From Rosa chinensis (lineage: Eukaryota > Streptophyta > Magnoliopsida > Rosales > Rosaceae), in the NCBI RefSeq assembly GCF_002994745.2, contig NC_037089.1:78950347-79014346 (forward strand): a stretch of 64,000 nt of DNA, written 5' to 3'. Made by a program: the position numbers and the translations under genes. This document shows positions 56,879 through 64,000 of the stretch, piece after piece (within the stretch, counting starts at the first letter, position 1; each line of letters starts with the position of its first letter). Below the pieces are notes generated by a model. The model had not been told where the DNA came from. It saw only the letters and a list, made by a program, of their open reading frames with translations, and did no database searches.

Positions 56879-59678
56879 GAGTTTGTGTGTTTCTTTTTTT
56901 TTTTGAGTTGAATGGTGTTAGACTTTATTGATAACTGATAAAAAGATTAAGGTGTACATTTTTCAGAATCAATTACATCTTGAATAAATGATGGAGTATT
57001 AGACCAAAAGAACACTTGGTCAGACTCAGCAGCAAACGCTGCCAGCATATGTGCAGCTGTATTAGCCTCCCTTCTAGCATGAGCAATCTGAACTTGATGC
57101 CCTGCATCTAAATCTAGTCTGAGATCCTCATATAACCTTCCAAGATACGAAGAATTCTGCAGCTCCTCTTGACACAATTGTTGTTTCAACACCAAACAAT
57201 CAGTCTCCAACAATATTGGAAAAAGCCCATGTTCTAACACATAATCCACTGCCTCCCTACAAGCAATGAGTTCAACATGTTCAGCAGACTGAACACGAGT
57301 CACCATCTTCCCAACTGCTCCCAAGAACATCCCCTGAGAATCTCTAATCAAAAAGCCAATAGCGGCCTTGCCAGACACAGGATTGTAAGCTCCATCAATA
57401 TTCACCTTCAACCAACCTAGAGGAGGACATTTCCACTTCAAAATTTTTCTAGCCCCATGAGAACTTTGTGGCTTCGTATTGTGGAAAATGAAATTACTCA
57501 GTCTGATAGATGCCATGAGAGCGATATCACAAGCTGAAGTGATTTTATTTTCCCACACTCTATCATTCCTTTCTTTCCAAATTCCCCAAAGAAAAAACAA
57601 CAACTGATCAAACACTGTCTGTGATAGTTTCCCAGAACAAAGATTCAACCAACTGATAGCATCCAAGTGATCAGAATCCCCACTAAGACAATGACTAGCA
57701 ATCTGTGAATTGGTATTCAATACTTCTCTAGTGAAAACACAATCTCTGGATAGATGAATAATTGTCTCCACTTCGTTGCAAAAAATACAATTATGAGCTT
57801 CTAGTAGCACATTCTTAGACCCCAATCTGTCTAAGGTAGGTAAAATGTTATGACAAATCTTCCATGCATTAACCTTGGCTGAGCTAGGAGTTTTGGCATA
57901 CCAAATTTTCTTCCAAACTCTTTGATTACTCACAACAGAAGGAGAAAGAGAAGATGCATTTTTAGAAAAGGCAAGACGATATGCAGATTTGACCGTAAAC
58001 ATACCTTTCTTCTCCAAATGCCAAGTTAATTTGTCATCCAGATACCTAGAACTCAAGGGAATTGCCAAAATAGCTTCAGATCTGCATGTACAAAAGTGGT
58101 ACGAATTTTGTGCTCATCCCATACATTAGGAGGGATGATCAACTCACTTACTTTAGCCAAATCATCCTGCCTCGATCCCAACAATTGTGGCTTGTGATTG
58201 ACAGTACTAGGAATCCAAGAGTCTGACCATATGAGAACATTATTCCCATTCCCAATCTGCCAGTAAGCTCCTTCCTGCAACAACTTTCTAGTAGCAAAAA
58301 TACTCCTCCAAGAGTAAGAAGGAGTTGCATGTTCTTCTGCATTCCAAAATGAACCATTAGGATAATACCTGGCTTTGTACAGTTGTGCCACAAGAGACTC
58401 CGGGTTAGAAGCAACCCTCCAAGCTTGCTTAGCCAACATCGACGAATTAAACTCAGATAAACTTCTAAAACCAAGACCTCCCACCTCCTTGGCATGACAT
58501 AAATCATCCCATTTTTTCCAATGTATTTTCCGCTTATCCTCTATACTTCCCCACCAAAAACGAGCACACATCTGCTCAAGATCTTCACAAAAATTTTTGG
58601 TTAATTGAAAAACACTCATAGCATAATTTGGTAGAGCTTGAGCTACAACTCTAATCAAAATATCCTTCCCTGCACCACTCAACATCTTGCCTTGCCAATG
58701 TTTTAGTTTTTCAGCTGACCGCTCTTTAATATATAGAAAAGTGGCTGTCTTCTTCCGCCCCACATAAGTTAGGAGGCCTAGATAACTCTCATGAGAGTCC
58801 ACCACTTCTACTCCCAATATATTAGCCACTCTACTTTGCTCATAATCAGTGACATTCTTACTAAAAACAACAGAACTTTTATGAAAGTTTACCACCTGGC
58901 CTGAAGCTCTTCCATACGTCTGTATAACATCTTTGATCTGAAAACAAGCCTCCGGTGTAGCTTGAGCATAGAGCATGCTATCGTCGGCAAATAACAAATG
59001 GTTAACCGAAGGAGCCCCTGAACAAATAGCAATACCAGGTAATAACCCCAAACGCTGTTTTTTCTGTAGCAACGCAGAGAACCCTTCGGCCCCTAAGAGA
59101 AAAAGATAGGGTGACAAGGGATCACCCTGTCTCAATCCTCTAGTTGGGATGACCAACCCTCTTGGTTTACCTCGAACCAAAAAAGAATATCTCACAGAAC
59201 AAATACACTGCATAACCACCTCTATCCATGCAGAAGCAAACCCAAACCGCTCCAAAACTTTGCGCAAAAAAGTCCATTCCATTCGATCATAAGCCTTGCT
59301 CAAATCCAATTTCAAAGAAATATAACCATCCTGCCCTTCCCTTTTATTATGGACAAAATGAGCTACTTCATTCGCCACAAGGATATTATCTGTAATGAGT
59401 CTCCCTGGCACAAATGCACTTTGAAAAGGAGAGATAAGAGATGGAAGAAACACCTTCAGCCTGTTTGCAATCACTTTAGAGCATAACTTATAAATCACAT
59501 TACAAAGAGCAATGGGACGAAGATCTGCCATGTTTTTAGGATTCTGCACTTTAGGGATCAGACAAATATGAGTAAAATTAATCTGTTTCAACAAGGAACC
59601 AGTATGCAGAAAACTTTGTACTGCCTCTGTAACATCTTTTCCTATATCCTCCCAATAGTGCTGAAAGAATAATGGAGG

Positions 59679-62236
59679 TGTTACACCCCATATATGATAT
59701 ACCCTTGTTATTTAGTTGCATGGAATTCCTTATGGTTACCGTTTGCGGTTATAATTTTAACGTTTAGGGGGGTGGTTAAAAATGACTTTTTATGAGTTAA
59801 AAATTTGAGAAAATTTCCTTCATGAGAGTTGTAGAGGGCGTTAAACCGAGTGCGTGCATATGTGGTACGTAAAAATCGGAGTTCGTATGCAAAAGTTATG
59901 AGTGAATTACGAAAATTACTGTTCATGGTAAAAATTTGGATATATAGGGATAGTTACCCGGATAGGTTTCCAAACCCGGAAACCCACCCCTCTTTCTCTC
60001 TCCTCTCCCCCGACTCTCCCCCTTTCTCCTTCGGGTTTTTCTTCCTCCCTCCGATTCCCCACTTTCCGGCCACCATCCGGCGTGCAACCGGTCACCACAG
60101 GGGCGCCTCAACCCGCTCTTGATACCAGTGACCTGGGTTTGAGGAGTTTTGGCCGGAAAAGCTCGATTTCACGCCGGGAAGGTAAAGGTTGCAGTTTTGG
60201 GATTTTGCCGATTTCCGGCCATTCCGGCCACCTCCGGCCACCATATTCACATCGAAGGTTCGGTTTTTACAGGAGATCATTTTGCCTAAGGTCTTGCTTC
60301 TCAATTTGCAGTGTACAGGTTGAATCGATCGAACCCGATTATAGGGTTCTTGAGCTTTTCTGGAAAATCTTCACCGGCTTGATTCGACCACTTCGAGGTA
60401 AAATTGATCAATGTTGTAGTTGAGAAGTTGATTGGGTCTGTTGAGATGATGTTGTTGCCGGAATTTGGTGGTCATCGGAGAAGGTCTCCGCCGGCGCGTG
60501 GTCCCCACGCGCCGCCACTGTAGGTAGCGCTTGGAGGCGCGTATAGTAGGGTTTTAGACGTCATTTTAATCCCCTATACCAGTTAATGATTGTAGAATGT
60601 AATGTGTGAAGTTTGGTTGACATCGGAGGAATTTCGGATTGAGTTTAAATTGTTTAATTAACGGTTTACGTGAATTCGAACGCCGGAATTATTTCGAATT
60701 CACTCTAGAATTTATTTATCGGTGAATGAAGATTGATGGAGTTAGGGATGGACGTTGTAGAGTGTTGAGAAGTCGGTTTTTAGGAAGGGGGATTATTTTG
60801 AATTTCCAATTATAAGTATCGTAACGTTAAAGTTCCATCCTGTGAATTATATATTTATGATTGTTATTCGTACAGGACGAGAGGAGTCTCCATACGAGGG
60901 AATCACGAGCGACGTCAGGATTGACCGCATATTGTGAGTGGACTTTTGATTTTAAGTGATGCATGCAAATTAAATTCCACAAGTTTTGAGTTTATTGATT
61001 TATCAACTTATTTATCGAGCATTTTATTTTGGTTTGGTTTATTGATTGATTTTTTTGGTTTGAACTTTTGAATTAAGATTCATTATGCTCGATTTGAGGA
61101 TTTTGATTTATGCGGATTCATAATTTATACTAATTATTTTAGATTTATATTCCGCTAATTGAGCTTATTATGAGATTTACGAAATAAGAATTCGAGGAAG
61201 CAAAACTTTATACTTATTTATACCCTATTTATATTTGAACCTGAGATGAGCTTGGCGTGCGGGGTCACGTCTTTATATATTGGATTCCGATTTTGCGAGA
61301 TAAGTGGGGAAATTATACAGATTTACTGGCTTTTGACGATCATCTTCCTCACCATACGCGGGTCATGTGAATAGGTCTCCTCCTCACTTACTTTGTGTTT
61401 GTGAGTGGCAGTGAGGTAGCTTTCTCCTCCTCACGTGGGTGGTAGTCGAGGTGATATTCTCCTCCTCGCACAATCTATGTGCGAATGGTAGTTGAGGTTA
61501 TTAGTTCTCCTCCTCGCACAATCTATGTGTGGGTGGCAGTTGAGGGTAGGTAGAGCCTGAGGGGCTCCATTCCCGTATGGTGAACCCATTTCCCCTATGT
61601 TCTTTGGTTGTTGTTCTTGACTAGCGGGGCTAGTCGGTCCTTTCTTATTTATTGCATGCATCGGGAGTTTTATGGAAATAAATGTGGAAAAGTATAAAAC
61701 CCTTTTTTCTTTCAATTATTTATTTTTGTCCACTCACGCTAACGTTTTATATACTTTTCCCTGGGCCCTTCGGTTTCAAATGCCCAGATTGCAGTACTGT
61801 TGCTCGGTGTACGAGAGTGAGCCATAGTGACCGCACCTGCTTCCGCCATCACACTCTGTAGGTTACCTGGTTAACCTACTAAATTCCTTGTCTATTTACA
61901 TTCCTAGAATGCTCTGATTACTAAGGGATATGTGACCCAGCTTTGATGTATTATATTTGAGGTCTATGACCTAACTTTGGTGATTGTAGTATTTGTACCC
62001 TTTGGAGATTATGTTTAATGTTTTTAACTTTGAGATGGGTTTGGATGAATTTGGGAGCAGGGTGGCTCCAGGAGTTATGGTTGGATTATTAGAAGTGAAT
62101 TATTGGCTTTCCGCAGGATTATGGGTTATCCATTTTTAAGGGAGGTTATGACGAAATTTTTGGTAAAGCTCCTTTAAAGGTGGGTCCCGCAGGGCCACTT
62201 CGGATTCCAGGGTGGAATTCGGGGCGGGTCTTGTCA
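59679..62236. mobile_element. Solo LTR (2,558 bp) inside the LINE
   Basis: Starts TGTTACACCCC, ends CTTGTCA, flanked by a perfect 5-bp duplication GGAGG (59,674-59,678 and 62,237-62,241). Removing it and one GGAGG rejoins ORF2 in frame at GMPP|LFFQ. No gag or pol is present. Length and the TGTTACACC start suggest a Gypsy-type parent (inference). Confidence 0.9.
61378..61551. repeat. Minisatellite within the solo LTR
   Basis: About four units of roughly 45-55 bases, each with 'ctcctcctc(g/a)cac' and 'gtggcagttgagg'-like blocks. Confidence 0.8.
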
Positions 62237-63719
62237 GGAGGCATACCATCCGAACCAGGAGACTTCGTAGGGTACATCTGAAATAAAGCACACCGGACCT
62301 CATCCTCTGAATAAGGGGCACATAGCTTCTGATTCATTTCACCAGTCACACAAGGCTGAATCGCCTCCAAAGTTAGAGTAACTGCCTCAATATCCAAATC
62401 AGTAGCAGTAAACATTTTAGAAAAATATGATGTTACAACATTCTCCATACCGTCATCATCATCACGCCAGTGCCCTTCATGATCAAACAACCCCAGCAAA
62501 TTATTTTTTCGCTTACGGTTAGCTGCCTTCCAATGAAAGAAACCAGACTTTCTGTCACCCTCCTGCAACCATGTTACTTTTGCTCTTTGTTTCCAAAAAG
62601 CCTCTTCTTGCGACAAAAGTTCTTGCAAGGTAGTCATCAAAGTTTTCTTCTCATCATACATCATCACAGACATTGGTTCATTCATGAGAACTTCTAACCT
62701 GCCTCGAATCTCCACCATCTGAATTTGACGCAGCCTGAAGGTATCACGTTGCCAGGTTTCTAGCGCACATCTTGTATTAATAATTTTCCGGGTTAACATG
62801 AACATAGGAGCACCTCTATCTTCAGCCTTCCAATTAGCCAACACAAGGGGATCACAACCTTGATGCTGCAACCAAAAGGACTCAAATTTAAATCGATGTC
62901 GCTTTGGACGCTTTGGCAAAGGAACACAGCTTGCTTGCAATAGAATGGGAATGTGATCTGAATCACTGGGCGGTAAATGTCGTACCCTTGAGTATCCAAA
63001 AATATCACTCCATGTAGAAGTCCCAACCGCTCTGTCCAACCGTAATTGGGTTTCTGCATTCCACCATGTCATCTTCGCGCCTTGAAACCCTAGATCAACT
63101 AGGTCTCCATAACCCAAAGCTTCACGGAAGCCTCTCATTTGCCTTTCCGACCGCACCGGCCCTCCCAACTTCTCACTATTATTCAATATCTCATTGAAAT
63201 CACCGATTATTATCCATGGAAGGGAGTCTAAATCAGCCAAATCACGTAGGAGTTGCCAAGACGCCCCACGTTCACCGGTGCGTGCATAACCGTAGAAACC
63301 TGTTAGTCTCCACCACGGTTCACCAGGTCCTGCCCTAACTTCTGCGTCGATATGATGCGCAGAAAAGGTACGGACGTGTAGATCAACATCTTCTGACCAG
63401 AAAAGTGCCAGACCTCCAGCCTGCCCAACACTCAGCACTTCCTTAGAGTGCGCAAAACCTAATTCCTTATGCAGCGCTTTGAAATCCCTTAGCGCACTGA
63501 TTTTTGTCTCACAAAGAAAGACTATTTGAGGCTGATTTTGAGTGATCAAATCCCTCAAAGCTCTAGTGGTAGTCGGATTACAGATTCCCCTGCAATTCCA
63601 ACTCAATATATCCATATTCATGGATAGAAGATTTATCTCTCAGAGACTGAGAGCAACCCTAGCGTACGGCTAGGTCAAAAAAAAATCGTGTTCAAAATGA
63701 CGAGTTTGTGTGTTTCTTT

Positions 63720-64000
63720 GTAGCAACTGGCAAGGTAGGAGTATATTACGTTCTGCTAATAATAATCATCTTTATTTCATGACTTAATAGTTATTATAGT
63801 CATTACTTTGATACTTCCTGTGTGATGGCCTAAAAAAGAAAATGGAATGTCAAAAAATACGTCATTAGAGTAAGGTGGGGTTTGGATTTGATATGGAAAT
63901 GAAGATGTGTGGTCGATGACTTGTTTAGCAAAAAGAGTTGAAATAAATTACTCATATTGTTGCATTATTTTGTTGATTATCAAAACGTTACATACTTTTA
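63720..64000. repeat. Segmental duplication, copy B (right part)
   Basis: Matches 38,220-38,316, then 43,150-43,176, then 44,766-44,900, with all copy A insertions absent. No gene. The duplication runs off the right edge. Confidence 0.85.

Larger units (their letters stand above)
54301..56896. repeat. Segmental duplication, copy B (left part)
   Basis: Partner of 35,590-38,220. It continues at 63,702-64,000 beyond the LINE insertion, through 'ctaataataatcatcttt' and on to the window end. Confidence 0.9.
56947..63621 (-). pseudogene. LINE ORF2: endonuclease, reverse transcriptase, RNase H (interrupted)
   Basis: ORF2 nicks target DNA and copies the RNA at the nick. The first part (63,621-62,242) starts MNMDILSWNCRGICNP and has the APE-type endonuclease motifs (IVFLCETK, IIGDFNEIL, SDHIPI). 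After the solo LTR the frame resumes at 59,673 with LFFQHYWEDIGKDV and the RT core: LRPIALCNVIYKLCSKVIAN, RQGDPLSPYLFLLGAEGFS, and the active site FADDSML. It then continues through a zinc-binding-like C-H region to a plant RNase H (NIDGAYNPVSGKAAIGFLIR, LLETDC). A 1-base loss near 58,080 shifts the frame before AIPLSSRYLDDKLTW. Otherwise intact. Confidence 0.92.
56897..63701 (-). mobile_element. L1-type LINE retrotransposon
   Basis: Flanked by an 18-bp target duplication gagtttgtgtgtttcttt (56,879-56,896 and 63,702-63,719). The T-run at 56,894-56,904 is its poly(A) tail on the minus strand. Copy A of the segmental duplication shows the unoccupied site near 38,200-38,220. Without the nested LTR the body is about 4.2 kb. 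It starts only about 80 bases before the endonuclease ORF, so ORF1 is missing (5'-truncated or an ORF1-less type). Confidence 0.95.

Noticed and set aside
58053..58068. Two separate LINE proteins with a short overlap
   Set aside because: The overlap is a one-base frameshift within a single ORF2; the second frame has no ATG at its start.

Overview
The window is nuclear DNA of a flowering plant. Its genes carry spliceosomal introns, it is rich in AT and microsatellites, and it is packed with plant transposon families. The gene set (a PERK receptor kinase, an SNL6-like reductase, plant GH81 glucanases, DUF247 genes and a double amaranthin-aerolysin protein) is that of a eudicot. The amaranthin-aerolysin architecture makes Rosaceae a reasonable guess, but this is inference only.

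Positions 1-18,900 are gene-dense and mostly ordinary, with every recognisable gene on the minus strand. They are the first exon of an isoprenylcysteine methylesterase (cut by the left edge), a nine-exon TMEM33/Pom33 membrane protein, a five-exon SNL6-like reductase with a GC-AG intron and a missing catalytic Tyr, an eight-exon PERK receptor kinase, and an intronless RING-H2 ubiquitin ligase. Two non-autonomous hAT elements with perfect 8-bp target duplications lie at 16,653-17,424 and 19,463-20,297.

Positions 20,451-30,592 form one composite insertion. A Harbinger-type element (3-bp TAA target duplication, long similar ends, a relic of an HMG-box gene) was split by a Copia retrotransposon at 21,089-28,374. 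That retrotransposon has near-identical 194-bp LTRs, an intact gag and a ruined pol. A 190-bp copy of the RING gene's downstream flank abuts the right end of the Harbinger element. Two decayed DUF247 genes follow.

Positions 34,262-64,000 are dominated by a segmental duplication centred on a GH81 endo-beta-1,3-glucanase. Copy A (35,669-37,888) is intact. Copy B (54,388-56,559) is a pseudogene, and a third 3'-end relic lies at 34,262-34,590. Because the copies share flanks, each serves as an empty-site reference for insertions in the other. Copy A's flank holds a retroposon carrying a solo LTR, which itself carries another solo LTR and a hAT element, followed by a hAT relative carrying a Mutator-like element. 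Copy B's flank holds an L1-type LINE with an 18-bp target duplication, itself split by a 2.56-kb solo LTR.

Between the two GH81 copies lies the most interesting object: a CACTA-type element (45,116-50,679) that has picked up intron-containing pieces of at least four unrelated host genes (SPT5, a plastid-type cyclophilin, a subtilase and the OLA1/YchF GTPase), all in one orientation. Beside it is an intact intronless gene for a two-amaranthin-domain plus aerolysin-like protein (51,323-52,933), then an RNA polymerase III RPC4 relic. No tRNA or rRNA gene and no CRISPR array was seen.
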